Assembly (NCBI RefSeq): GCF_014216315.1
Contig: NZ_CP045702.1
Span: forward strand, 7,316,001 to 7,380,000
Length of the DNA stretch: 64,000 nt
From: Streptomyces finlayi
GTDB taxonomy: Bacteria > Actinomycetota > Actinomycetes > Streptomycetales > Streptomycetaceae
Reading direction: 5' to 3'
A program made the position numbers and the translations under genes. Positions 1 to 8,515 of the stretch are shown here, in pieces. Numbering within the stretch: the stretch's first letter is position 1; the number at the start of each line of letters is the position of its first letter. The notes below the pieces were generated by a model. It was not told the origin of the DNA. It made no database searches and worked only from the letters and a program-made list of their open reading frames with translations.

Positions 1-128
1 CCGCGCGAGATCGCGGTCCCCTGCGCGCCCCCGGGCGGAGGGTCGGGGGGCGCACAGGGGTCAGCGTTACCCCCGGGCCGGGACGAAAACGACACCCATC
101 CCCACCACGGGAGGATCGGCGTACGCAT

Positions 129-297
129 GTGGAGGTGCCCAAGGCACGCGGTGAGGCCAGGCCCGTGATCACGCCCCAAGTCGACCGGAGGGACCGGGCA
201 GACCTATGTGACCCGCAAGAGCCGTCGCAACAGCCCCGAGCGGCTGGAGCTGCGCAAGTGCGACCCGGCCGCAGGGTGGCGCGTCCCCTTCCGGTAG
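129..297 (+). pseudogene. rpmG: Broken 50S ribosomal protein L33 gene
   Basis: The reading frame from GTG 129 gives ARGEARPVIT, matching the L33 N-terminus. After one extra C in the CCCC run at 174-177 the next frame gives TYVTRKSRRN and then LELRKCDPAAGWRVPFR to a TAG at 295. Together they cover a full L33, about 54 residues. The usual ATG-GCA-CGC start reads AAG-GCA-CGC here (141-149), so the normal start codon also appears lost, leaving only an upstream GTG. No CxxC zinc motif is seen, so it resembles the zinc-free paralog that many actinomycetes place under Zur control. GAAAACGA at 85-92 could be half of a Zur box, but no full palindrome is visible. The frameshift could be a sequencing error. 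Confidence 0.75.
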
Positions 298-373
298 GAC
301 CGCTGACCTGGTGACGAGGCGGCCGGGCGAGGATCGCTGCCGGTGCTCTCGATCACATCGAGGGGTGGCGATT

Positions 374-391
374 CCCGGGAACGAACCCGGG
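374..391 (+). terminator. Hairpin after the rpmG remnant
   Basis: A perfect 6-bp inverted repeat (CCCGGG, loop AACGAA) is followed by TGGTTTATTGTT. This fits a weak intrinsic terminator. The loop superficially recalls a tRNA T-arm, but the stem and loop sizes do not fit one. Confidence 0.35.
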
Positions 392-467
392 TGGTTTATT
401 GTTCATCTATATGTGGGTGAGCGAAGCACCACCCGAGGTGGCCGCCTTCGCACCCGCTCATGAGCCG

Positions 468-498
468 CCCCGGCCGGATTCCCCCGATTCGGCCGGGG
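468..498 (-). terminator. Hairpin after the TPR gene
   Basis: CCCCGGCC at 468-475 pairs with GGCCGGGG at 491-498 around an imperfectly paired, C-rich loop. It lies about 50 bp beyond the stop of the minus-strand TPR gene. Confidence 0.45.
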
Positions 499-547
499 CT
501 TCCCTCTGCCCGCCCCGCGTTCCCCCTCGCGCAGCGCCCCGGCGGTG

Positions 548-1048
548 TCACGTGCTCTCGTCGAGATCCCCCGCGTAGTGCTCGATGGCCCGCCGGTAGC
601 GCGCCACGTACGGGTCGGTGCTGGTCGTGGCCACCAGGCGCAGCAGGATCTCCATCGCCTCGTGGTGCTCGCCGATGTTGTAGAGCGCCATGGCGAGGAA
701 GCTCCGCAGGGCTCCGTCCTCCGGGAACTCCGCCACACCTCCGCGGAGTGTATCGACCGCCTGGCCGTACCTCCCCAGTCCGCGGTAGGTGCTGCCGAGG
801 CCGAGGACCGCACCCCTGCGGTCCTCCTCGCCGAGGCCGGGCAGCTGGAGGCACCGCTCGTAGTACGGAACCGCCTCGGCCTCCAGACCCAGTACGTCAT
901 GGACCCAGGCGGTCTGGTACGCCACATCCGCCGCGTCGGGGAATCGCGTGGTGAGCGCGAGCAGCTGCTCCCTGGCCCGTTCGGGCTGTCCTTCCGTGCG
1001 CAGCCGTGCGGCCTGGGCCAGCAGTTCGTCCTTGTCCTGTGTGCTCAT
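548..1048 (-). CDS. Tetratricopeptide-repeat protein
   Basis: A 166-residue, probably cytoplasmic protein. Helical repeats with the TPR pattern (alternating small and aromatic residues, for example DVAYQTAWVHDVLGLEAEAV and GSTYRGLGRYGQAVDTLRG) cover most of its length. TPR proteins are usually scaffolds, so no reaction can be assigned. The ATG at 1048 (MSTQDKDELL) was chosen because the in-frame extension upstream is low-quality sequence overlapping the divergent promoter region. The neighbouring VanZ-like gene is transcribed away from it, 90 bp apart. Confidence 0.8.
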   Translation of the reverse strand: MSTQDKDELLAQAARLRTEGQPERAREQLLALTTRFPDAADVAYQTAWVHDVLGLEAEAVPYYERCLQLPGLGEEDRRGAVLGLGSTYRGLGRYGQAVDTLRGGVAEFPEDGALRSFLAMALYNIGEHHEAMEILLRLVATTSTDPYVARYRRAIEHYAGDLDEST

Positions 1049-1138
1049 GCCGCCATCGTCGCAGGGCGTGCAGACACCGTTGACAGTCGGTACGCGACTG
1101 TGGGTGTGGGCCGGGAAGTTCGGGGCAGTGGTCCGCCC

Positions 1139-1879
1139 ATGAAACCTGAAGCGGAACACACCGGAGAGAGACGCTGGGGCCGGATACTGCTACGGGCGTT
1201 GATGCTTGTGGCGACGATTGTCGGACTGGTCGCCTTCTCCGTCGTCCTGGCCCATGTGACGCTCACCCCGTCACCTGCCTCCGAAGACCTCGTGCGCTCG
1301 AACCTGCGGCCCGGCCGGTCACTCCGGCAGTACGCGGAGGACTACACCTTCCTCGCCGCCTGCAAGCAGGCGGGCGGCAATCTGCTGCTGGGCATGCCGT
1401 TCGGCGTGCTGCTGCCGATCCTGGTGGCGCGCAAACTGCGGATGATCCGCATGGTGCTCCTGACCGTGGGGGTCATGGTGATCGTCGAACTCGTGCAGGG
1501 CGCACTCGTCGCCGGCCGGGCGTTCGACGTCGATGACGTGATCCTCAACACGACCGGAGCCCTGATCGGATACCTGCTGGTGGGCCGCAGGATCAGCCAC
1601 CGCTATCACACGCTCGGCGAGGCGTCCCCGGCAGCGGAGGCGGCACCGGCCGTCGATGGACCGGACTCCTCGAAGGCGGGCGTCAGGGGAGTGGACGAGG
1701 CCGGGACCAAGACACGTACGAAGCCCCGGCTCAAGCCCTTTCTCAAGCCCCGGGGCAGGACCGGAAAGGGCCGGAGCGCTTCCGCCCCGGCCCGTGTCCG
1801 TGAATTGATCACCCGCCTGCGGAACCGTGGGCCGGGCAAGGGCGCAGGAGCGCCCCGGCCCGGCCGTCGTCGGCGTTAG
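1139..1879 (+). CDS. VanZ-family membrane protein
   Basis: A 246-residue integral membrane protein. Hydrophobic segments lie at about residues 20-42, 80-98, 102-122 and 128-148. The VanZ-type core includes NLLLGMPFGVLLP and the acidic FDVDDVILNTTGALIGY near the last membrane segment. VanZ relatives are linked to teicoplanin resistance, but most actinobacterial members have no known role. The tail after about residue 155 is long and basic (KTRTKPRLKPFLKPRGR), likely cytoplasmic and disordered. The start at 1139 (MKPEAEHTGE) precedes the first hydrophobic segment. The stop overlaps the stop of the convergent GH6 gene by a few bases. Confidence 0.8.
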   Translation: MKPEAEHTGERRWGRILLRALMLVATIVGLVAFSVVLAHVTLTPSPASEDLVRSNLRPGRSLRQYAEDYTFLAACKQAGGNLLLGMPFGVLLPILVARKLRMIRMVLLTVGVMVIVELVQGALVAGRAFDVDDVILNTTGALIGYLLVGRRISHRYHTLGEASPAAEAAPAVDGPDSSKAGVRGVDEAGTKTRTKPRLKPFLKPRGRTGKGRSASAPARVRELITRLRNRGPGKGAGAPRPGRRRR

Positions 1880-3609
1880 AGCGCCGGGTGGGCGTTCTTC
1901 ATGAGCTCCTGGAACTGGGCGGAGAACCAGTGTCCGGAGACGGGGGCGTTCGCCAGCGAGCCGGTCATGCTGTTGCCGTTACGGGGGTTACCCGTGTACG
2001 TCGGGTCGCACATCCGGTCGAAGCCCTTGCCCTCGTCGTTCGGGATCGCCTTGCTGGAGCCGTCCGACTCACCCGGGGGCTTCACCCAGACGTAGGCGTC
2101 GATGCCGGGCTCCGGTGCGGCCTGCGGCCGTTCGCCGAGGCCGGCTCCGGACTGGTTGCACCAGTTGCCCATGTGGATGCGACGGTCGTAGCGGCCGCCG
2201 TCGACGTAGGTGTCGACGCTGGTGGTCGCTCCGGGGCCGGCGGGCCTGGCGGTGCCGCCCCAGCCGTTGCGCGAGGTGTCGATCAGCATGCCGATGCCGG
2301 AGTTGAAGCCGATCGAGGCCAGCTTGGTGCGGAACCCCTGGGCGAAGGACAGTTCGTCCGTGTAGCGGTTCCAGTCCACCCACTTCGACTGCCGCACCGA
2401 CGTTCCGTTGACGGAGTCGTTGATGGAGAAGTTCTCCTCCTTCAGCGCGCTGTAGTTGGCGGTGTTGGTGATGAATCCGTGCACGTCGTTCACCGTGGCG
2501 CCTTCGGCGGTGGCCGCCGCCTTGAACGTGTCGGCCGACGGGGCGAAGTTGTCGTCCCAGCCGATCCAGCCGTGGTGTCCGGCGTCGATGTAGTTGTAGA
2601 CGTTGGGTGCGTCGCCGAGCTTGTTGAGTGCGTAGCCGACGCCCTTGACGTAGTTGCCGTTGGCCTTCATGACGTCGCAGGCCGGGGTTGCGGTGGGACG
2701 GCTGCCGGTGTTGGTGACGAGGTTGGGCAGTGAGTCGATCTCGACCGTGTTGACGATGCGCAGTCCGGCGTACTTGGGATCAGCGAGGATCGCCGAGATC
2801 GGGTCGATGTACTCGGTCTTGTACCGGCCGATCTCGGTGGGTCCGAGCTCGCCGTTGGAGGCGAGCGCCGCGCAGTCCCGTCCTGGCAGGTTGTAGATGA
2901 CGAGCTGGACGACGAGTTCGCCGGCGCCCTTCTGGGCGAGGGCCGCGTCCAGGTGGTCGCGCAGACCCATTCCGCCGTTGACGCCCTCGATGGCGGCGAT
3001 GCGGTCGAGCCAGACGGCGGTGGGCTCGTTGGCCACCCGGGAGCCACCGGGCTCGGCCGCGGCCTTCGCCGACCACTCCGGGTTCACGTAGACGTCGGCG
3101 CCCACGTACGGGTTGTCGACGCGGTCACCGGTCGGCGGGTCGGTCGGGTCCGTGGGGTCCGTGGGGTCCGTCGGGCCGCCGTTGCAGGTGACGCCGTTCA
3201 GTTTGAACGTCGCGGGCACGGTGCTGTTTCCGCTGCCGCTGGCGTTGAAGCCGAAGGAGGCGGAGGCGCCCGTGGCCAGCGAACCGTTGTACGAGACGTT
3301 CTTCGCGGTGACGGCGGTGCCGCTCTGCGTCACGGTGGCGTTCCAGCCCTGGGAGACCCGCTCGCCGGCGGCGAACGACCACTCCAGCTGCCAGGCGTTG
3401 ACCGCGGCACCGTTGTTGGTGACGGTCACGGCGCTGGTGAGGCCGCCGTTCCACTGGTTCTGGATCTTGTAGTCGACGGTGCATCCTGCGGCGGCCGTCG
3501 CGGACGGTACTGCTGCGGCGGCGGTGCCCGCCGCGGCGGCGACCAGCGCTCCCGCCGCTATGAGGGCGGTGCGTGATCTGCGGAGGGGGGTGCGGCTCGT
3601 GCGGCTCAT
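1876..3609 (-). CDS. Secreted GH6 cellulase with N-terminal CBM2
   Basis: A 577-residue glycoside hydrolase family 6 enzyme, likely a cellobiohydrolase or endoglucanase acting outside the cell. Order: basic n-region and Ala-rich signal peptide (1-36), CBM2 cellulose-binding module (about 37-135, CTVDYKIQNQWNGG to GVTC), a (PTDP)4 linker, then the GH6 catalytic domain (about 160-577). The family signature VIYNLPGRDCAAL carries the likely general acid Asp245. VNTVEIDSLPN carries the second conserved aspartate, Asp292; their spacing matches GH6. The start at ATG 3609 gives a normal signal peptide. Its 5' leader runs into the decayed GH5 gene. No CebR box was found next to this start, unlike GH48. 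Confidence 0.95.
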   Translation of the reverse strand: MSRTSRTPLRRSRTALIAAGALVAAAAGTAAAAVPSATAAAGCTVDYKIQNQWNGGLTSAVTVTNNGAAVNAWQLEWSFAAGERVSQGWNATVTQSGTAVTAKNVSYNGSLATGASASFGFNASGSGNSTVPATFKLNGVTCNGGPTDPTDPTDPTDPPTGDRVDNPYVGADVYVNPEWSAKAAAEPGGSRVANEPTAVWLDRIAAIEGVNGGMGLRDHLDAALAQKGAGELVVQLVIYNLPGRDCAALASNGELGPTEIGRYKTEYIDPISAILADPKYAGLRIVNTVEIDSLPNLVTNTGSRPTATPACDVMKANGNYVKGVGYALNKLGDAPNVYNYIDAGHHGWIGWDDNFAPSADTFKAAATAEGATVNDVHGFITNTANYSALKEENFSINDSVNGTSVRQSKWVDWNRYTDELSFAQGFRTKLASIGFNSGIGMLIDTSRNGWGGTARPAGPGATTSVDTYVDGGRYDRRIHMGNWCNQSGAGLGERPQAAPEPGIDAYVWVKPPGESDGSSKAIPNDEGKGFDRMCDPTYTGNPRNGNSMTGSLANAPVSGHWFSAQFQELMKNAHPAL

Positions 3610-3633
3610 GAGAGTTTCCGTTTCCTTGGTTGT

Positions 3634-4210
3634 CGAGGGCGCGCAGGTGATCGCACAGCCCGATTCCTTAGGGGGTGGGGGGTGCCGTGGTAGTTGCTGA
3701 TCAAGGCCGGGCCGGCGGAACAGTCCCAGGTGTTCAGGTCCAGCCGAGACAGGAGAGTCCTCGGTCGTCGAACCACCGCATGACCCGGTCGGCGAAGCCG
3801 TGGGAGCAGGTGTTCTCGCCGATCTCGCATGCGACGAGGGGGACTTCGGCGGCGACCGGTGCGAGCGTGGAGTACCAGCAGTCCTCGTTCGCACAGACGT
3901 TGAAGTTGTAGACGTGCCAGGCGGCGGCGAGATTGCCCGCCGGGTCGTGCGGCTTGTGCTGGAGCCACTGACCGAGGTCGTGGGAGTACGCGAGCCCGCC
4001 GGCCAGGATCAGGTTCCCGGCGCCGGTCGCCCGTACCACCTCGACCAGGTCCTGCGTTCCGGCGACCGCGTAGCCGATGCCCGGGCAGGTCCCGCCGTCC
4101 CGCTGACTGGTGGTCGTGTACTCCACCGTGCAGACGGGTGCGGAGCCGGAGGCGTTGACCACGGGGGCGACGGTGACGCCGACCGCGGCCAGACAGTTGT
4201 CACAACCAGG
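3634..4210 (-). pseudogene. Decayed GH5 cellulase remnant
   Basis: The frame ending at 3734 contains the C-terminal part of a GH5 cellulase: LAAAWHVYNFNVC, LVACEIGENTC and LSCLGWT. A missing G (TGGACCTG for TGGACCTGG, near 3735) shifts the frame, and the next frame continues NTWDCSAGPALISNYHGTP. A further shift then gives TP-stop-GIGLCDHLRAL, where a TAC has become TAA near 3670. At the 5' side, LAAVGVTVAPVVNASGSAP looks like the end of a signal peptide and CTVEYTTTSQ like the start of a CBM2, joined straight to the GH5 C-terminal half. Most of the CBM and the GH5 N-terminal half are therefore deleted. With at least three lesions and an internal deletion, it cannot make an active enzyme. Confidence 0.8.
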
Positions 4211-4304
4211 CGGAACACGTGCCGTAGATGGGGCGAATGCGGGGGGTGTCGCATGGAGCGACTCCTTGCAGACCGGATGTGCCCCCTACGGCACATCGAC
4301 TGGA

Positions 4305-4318
4305 TGGAACCGCTCCCA
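4305..4318. promoter_or_regulatory. Imperfect CebR-type operator
   Basis: TGGAACCGCTCCCA matches the CebR palindrome TGGGAGCGCTCCCA at 12 of 14 bases. It lies 122 bp upstream of the perfect copy (4440-4453) before the GH48 gene. From established work, CebR is a LacI-family repressor released by cellobiose or cellotriose. A weaker second site could allow looping. Confidence 0.6.
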
Positions 4319-4439
4319 CTGGTGTGGCATGACGTTAGAGCGTCAACTCGTGGCGGTCAACAGGCCAGTTCCGTTCTCTTGGTGTCGAATTTATTCGACT
4401 CTTCAAGTGTCTTGACTCCCATTTTTTACGTCCCCATGC

Positions 4440-4453
4440 TGGGAGCGCTCCCA
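4440..4453. promoter_or_regulatory. CebR operator before GH48
   Basis: TGGGAGCGCTCCCA is a perfect 14-bp palindrome identical to the known Streptomyces CebR binding site. It lies 69 bp upstream of the GH48 start, so it should overlap the promoter or leader. It predicts induction by cello-oligosaccharides. Confidence 0.85.
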
Positions 4454-4521
4454 CTGGTTCAAGGCTTGTGCTCAACCCCCGCACACCCCCCATGTCGCCG
4501 AGCCGCGAGAGGAACCCGCGC

Positions 4522-7473
4522 ATGCCATCGGTAAGCGCACGAAGAACGTGGGTACCAAGGAGATCCGGCAGAACCGGAACGAAATCCCGACGGTTATGGA
4601 CGGCGTTCGTCGCCGCCCTGGCCCTCCCCCTGGGAATGACCGCCGCCGCCGGCACCCCCGCCCAGGCCGCCGCAGTGCAGTGCAGCGTCGACTACAAGGC
4701 CAATGACTGGGGTTCGGGCTTCACGGCCGAACTCAACCTCACCAACCGGGGCTCGGCCCGGGTCGACGGCTGGACCCTCACCTACAGCTACGCGGGCAAC
4801 CAGACGCTCAGCAACGGCTGGAGCGGCACCTGGGCCCAGTCAGGGAAGAACGTCACCGTCAAGAACGCCTCCTGGAACGGGGCCATCGCCCCGGGAGCAG
4901 CCGTATCGACGGGTGCGCAGTTCACCTACAGCGGTACGAACGCCGCTCCCACCGGCTTCGCCGTCAACGGCACCACCTGTACGGGCGCACACCAGCCGCC
5001 GATCGCCGTCCTCACCAGTCCGGCGGCCGGCTCCGTCTTCACGGTGGGCGACCCGGTGCCGCTCGCCGCGACGGCGGCGGCCGCGGACGGTGCCACCATC
5101 AGCAAGGTCGAGTTCTACGACGACACGACCCTCCTCGGCACGGACACGACCTCGCCGTACTCCTACAACGCCTCGGGGCTCGCGGCGGGCGGACACTCCG
5201 TCTACGCACGGGCTTACGACAGCCAGGGCGGATCGGCCGAGTCACCGCCCGCGGGCATCACGCTCGTGGCGGGCGCCGCCGTTGTCGCGACCCCCGCCCA
5301 ACTGGGCGTCCGTCAGAGCACATCGGGGACCTTCGGCGTATCGCTCTCCACCGCGCCGGCCGCCCCCGTCACCGTCAGCGTGGCCCGGACCGCGGGCAAC
5401 ACCGGCCTGACCGTCACCGGCGGTGCGAGCCTCTCCTTCACCCCGTCGAACTGGTCGACGCCCCAGAAGGTGACCGTGAGCGCCGACAGCTCGGGCACGG
5501 GCGCGGCGATTTTCACCGTGACGGCCCCCGGCCATGCCAAGGCCGAGGTCACCGTCACGCAGCTGGCCGCGACCAAGACGTACGACGCGCGCTTCCTCGA
5601 TCTGTACGGGAAGATCACCGACCCGGCGAACGGTTACTTCTCACCGGAGGGCATCCCCTACCACTCCGTGGAGACGCTGATCGTCGAGGCTCCCGACCAC
5701 GGGCACGAGACGACATCTGAGGCGTACAGCTACCTGATCTGGCTGCAGGCGATGTACGGGAAGATCACCGGGGACTGGACGAAGTTCAACGGTGCGTGGG
5801 ACACCATGGAGACGTACATGATCCCCACCCACGCCGACCAGCCCACGAACTCCTTCTACAACGCTTCCAAGCCGGCCACGTACGCACCGGAGTACGACTC
5901 GCCGACCCGGTACCCCGCCGTCCTCGACCCCTCGGCGACCTCCGGCTCCGACCCGATCGCGGGTGAGCTGAAGAGCGCGTACGGAACCGATGACATCTAC
6001 GGCATGCACTGGATCCAGGACGTCGACAACGTCTACGGCTTCGGCAACACACCCGGCACCTGCTCGGCCGGACCCGCCGAGACCGGTCCCTCGTACATCA
6101 ACACCTTCCAGCGCGGACCGCAGGAGTCCGTCTGGGAGACCGTCACCCATCCGACCTGCGACAAGTTCACCTACGGCGGCAAGAACGGCTACCTGGACCT
6201 GTTCACCGGGGACGCCTCCTACGCCAAGCAGTGGAAGTTCACCAACGCCCCCGACGCCGACGCGCGCGCGGTACAGGCGGCCTACTGGGCCGGACTGTGG
6301 GCCAAGGAGCAGGGCAAGGGCAGCCAGGTCTCCGCGACCGTGGGCAAGGCCGCGAAGATGGGCGACTACCTGCGCTACGCCATGTTCGACAAGTACTTCA
6401 AGAAGGTCGGCGGCTGTGTCGGACCCCAGACCTGCCCGGCGGGCACCGGCAAGGACAGCTCGCACTATCTGATGTCCTGGTACTACGCCTGGGGCGGCGC
6501 GACCGACACCGCGGCCGGCTGGTCCTGGCGCATCGGCAGCAGCCACGCCCACGGCGGATACCAGAACCCGATGGCCGCGTACGCACTGAGCGCGGTCCCC
6601 GACCTCAAGCCGAAGTCGGCCACCGGACAGCAGGACTGGGCCAAGAGCCTGGACCGGCAGCTGGACTTCTACCAGTGGCTCCAGTCCGACGAGGGGGCCA
6701 TCGCGGGCGGCGCGACCAACAGCTGGAAGGGAAGTTACGCCCAGCCGCCGGCCGGAACCCCGACCTTCCACGGGATGTACTACGACGAGAAGCCCGTCTA
6801 CCACGACCCGCCGTCCAACCAGTGGTTCGGCTTCCAGGCGTGGTCCATGGAACGCGTCGCCGAGTACTACCACGAGTCGGGTGACGCCCAGGCCAAGGCC
6901 GTTCTCGACAAGTGGGTCGACTGGGCCCTGTCGGAGACCACGATCAACCCGGACGGTACCTACCGGGTTCCGTCCACCCTCAAGTGGACGGGCGCGCCCG
7001 ACACCTGGAACGCGTCGAGCCCCGGCGCGAACAGCGGGCTCCACGTGACCGTCGCCGACTACACCAACGACGTCGGCGTGGCCGGCGCCTATGCCAGGAC
7101 GCTCACCTACTACGCGGCCAAGTCCGGTGACGCGGCGGCGAAGACCGCGGCGAAGGCACTTCTCGACGGCATGTGGGACCACTACCAGGACGACGCGGGG
7201 GTGGCCGTACCCGAGACCCGCGCCGACTACAACCGCTTCGACGACCCGGTGTACGTGCCGGGCGGCTGGACGGGTGCCATGCCCAACGGCGACACGATCG
7301 ACGCCGACTCGACGTTCGCCTCCATCCGGTCGTTCTACAAGGACGACCCGAACTGGCCGAAGGTGCAGAGCTACCTGGACGGGGGAGCCGCTCCGGTCTT
7401 CACCTACCACCGGTTCTGGGCCCAGGCCGACATCGCGCTGGCTCTCGGAGCGTACGGAGACCTCCTGGAGTGA
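4522..7473 (+). CDS. Secreted GH48 exo-cellulase, multi-domain
   Basis: A 983-residue reducing-end cellobiohydrolase of family GH48. Order: long basic signal region with RRLWTAFVAALALPLG (to about residue 48), CBM2 (about 50-155, CSVDYKANDWGSG to TTCTG), a bacterial Ig-like module (158-250, IAVLTSPAAGSVFTVGDPV), a second beta-sandwich module (252-350) and the GH48 domain (352-983). The likely general acid is Glu400 in HGHETTSEAYSYLIWLQ. The ATG at 4522 is preferred over two upstream in-frame starts because GAGAGGAA sits about 8 bases before it. Two CebR-type boxes precede it, so expression is probably cellobiose-inducible. GH48 and GH6 act from opposite chain ends and usually synergise. Confidence 0.95.
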   Translation: MPSVSARRTWVPRRSGRTGTKSRRLWTAFVAALALPLGMTAAAGTPAQAAAVQCSVDYKANDWGSGFTAELNLTNRGSARVDGWTLTYSYAGNQTLSNGWSGTWAQSGKNVTVKNASWNGAIAPGAAVSTGAQFTYSGTNAAPTGFAVNGTTCTGAHQPPIAVLTSPAAGSVFTVGDPVPLAATAAAADGATISKVEFYDDTTLLGTDTTSPYSYNASGLAAGGHSVYARAYDSQGGSAESPPAGITLVAGAAVVATPAQLGVRQSTSGTFGVSLSTAPAAPVTVSVARTAGNTGLTVTGGASLSFTPSNWSTPQKVTVSADSSGTGAAIFTVTAPGHAKAEVTVTQLAATKTYDARFLDLYGKITDPANGYFSPEGIPYHSVETLIVEAPDHGHETTSEAYSYLIWLQAMYGKITGDWTKFNGAWDTMETYMIPTHADQPTNSFYNASKPATYAPEYDSPTRYPAVLDPSATSGSDPIAGELKSAYGTDDIYGMHWIQDVDNVYGFGNTPGTCSAGPAETGPSYINTFQRGPQESVWETVTHPTCDKFTYGGKNGYLDLFTGDASYAKQWKFTNAPDADARAVQAAYWAGLWAKEQGKGSQVSATVGKAAKMGDYLRYAMFDKYFKKVGGCVGPQTCPAGTGKDSSHYLMSWYYAWGGATDTAAGWSWRIGSSHAHGGYQNPMAAYALSAVPDLKPKSATGQQDWAKSLDRQLDFYQWLQSDEGAIAGGATNSWKGSYAQPPAGTPTFHGMYYDEKPVYHDPPSNQWFGFQAWSMERVAEYYHESGDAQAKAVLDKWVDWALSETTINPDGTYRVPSTLKWTGAPDTWNASSPGANSGLHVTVADYTNDVGVAGAYARTLTYYAAKSGDAAAKTAAKALLDGMWDHYQDDAGVAVPETRADYNRFDDPVYVPGGWTGAMPNGDTIDADSTFASIRSFYKDDPNWPKVQSYLDGGAAPVFTYHRFWAQADIALALGAYGDLLE

Positions 7474-7492
7474 GCCGGTGAGCGAGTGACGG

Positions 7493-7527
7493 CACGGAGG
7501 TGCGGGCCCGGGACCCGCACCTCCGTG
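7493..7527 (+). terminator. Terminator after GH48
   Basis: A perfect 14-bp inverted repeat (CACGGAGGTGCGGG with CCCGCACCTCCGTG, 7-base loop) begins 20 bases after the GH48 stop. Confidence 0.75.
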
Positions 7528-7659
7528 TCCGTCCCGTGGCACCGGGCAGGCACCCGTTCGGCCCGTCGCCGTTTGCGCGCCGCCCCGCACGCGCCGAGCG
7601 TGGGCCATGCCGTACGTGCCCGAGCGGTACGGCACACCTGCCCAGGAGGAGCAAGCACC

Positions 7660-8451
7660 ATGGTGGACGGTCAGTGGAGTCCGGGCCGCGTCGCGGGAGA
7701 TCCGGACGAGTTCCTTCCCGTCCTCGACGTCATCGAGCCCACACGTCAGCGCCGGCTCACCGTGCTGCTGCGTCTGCTCCTGCTGATCCCGCACTTCCTC
7801 GTGCTGTTCGTCCTCTACATCGCCGCCGTCTTCGCGGTGATCTTCGGCTGGTTCGCCGCACTCGTCCTCGGGCGGCTGCCCGGCCCCGTCTTCACCTACC
7901 TCGAGCAGTATCTCGGCTACCACATGCGGGTCTCCGCCTCCGAGATGCTGCTCGTCGACCGCTATCCGCCGTTCGCCCTCACGCCGCCGCCGGACTACCC
8001 CGTCCAGATCGAGGTGCGGCCGACGGACCTCAACCGGCTCGCCGTCCTCTTCCGCGTCTTCCTCATGATTCCGGCGGCGGTCGTACAGGCGCTCGCGACG
8101 AGCGGCTGGTTCGCGCTGTCGTTCATCTGGTGGGTCATCACGCTGATCCTGGGCCGCATGCCCCGGCCGCTCTTCGATGCGACCGCGGCGACGCTGCGCT
8201 ACCAGATGCGCCTTTTCGCCTACGCCATGATGCTCACCCCGGCCTACCCCCGGGGCCTCTTCGGCGACGACGACCTCTCCGGCACGGGCCGGCGGACACG
8301 CTCCGCGACCAGACCGCTGATCATGAGCGGCGCCGCGAAGGGCCTGGTCGTTCTTTTTCTGGTGTGTGGCCTCCTGAGCGGCCTGGGCTCGTCCACGGCC
8401 ACCTGGTCCTCGGACGGCACCGACGACTTCAGCTCCTCCGTCGACGAATAG
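7660..8451 (+). CDS. DUF4389-family membrane protein
   Basis: A 263-residue membrane protein with two copies of the DUF4389 pattern. Each has a basic entry (RRLTVLLRLLLLIPHFLVL; LNRLAVLFRVFLMIPAAVV) followed by a second membrane helix and an LGRLP/LGRMP turn, then a conserved amphipathic stretch with Y(L/Q)MR. A further hydrophobic segment lies near residues 225-243. The function is unknown. The start at 7660 follows CAGGAGGAGC at good spacing. It stands alone between the GH48 terminator and an IS4-type remnant. Confidence 0.8.
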   Translation: MVDGQWSPGRVAGDPDEFLPVLDVIEPTRQRRLTVLLRLLLLIPHFLVLFVLYIAAVFAVIFGWFAALVLGRLPGPVFTYLEQYLGYHMRVSASEMLLVDRYPPFALTPPPDYPVQIEVRPTDLNRLAVLFRVFLMIPAAVVQALATSGWFALSFIWWVITLILGRMPRPLFDATAATLRYQMRLFAYAMMLTPAYPRGLFGDDDLSGTGRRTRSATRPLIMSGAAKGLVVLFLVCGLLSGLGSSTATWSSDGTDDFSSSVDE

Positions 8452-8515
8452 GGTCGCGCGGCCCAGCGGTCGACGGGCATGATCGCGCGATGACATGGAC
8501 AGCAACACCAGTGCG

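Noticed and set aside
371..398. Possible tRNA T-arm
   Set aside because: The 6-bp stem with a 6-base loop does not fit a T-arm and no acceptor or anticodon arm can be drawn.
3130..3170. Short tandem repeat GGGTCCGT as a CRISPR or operator
   Set aside because: It encodes the PTDP linker of the GH6 enzyme and has no spacers.
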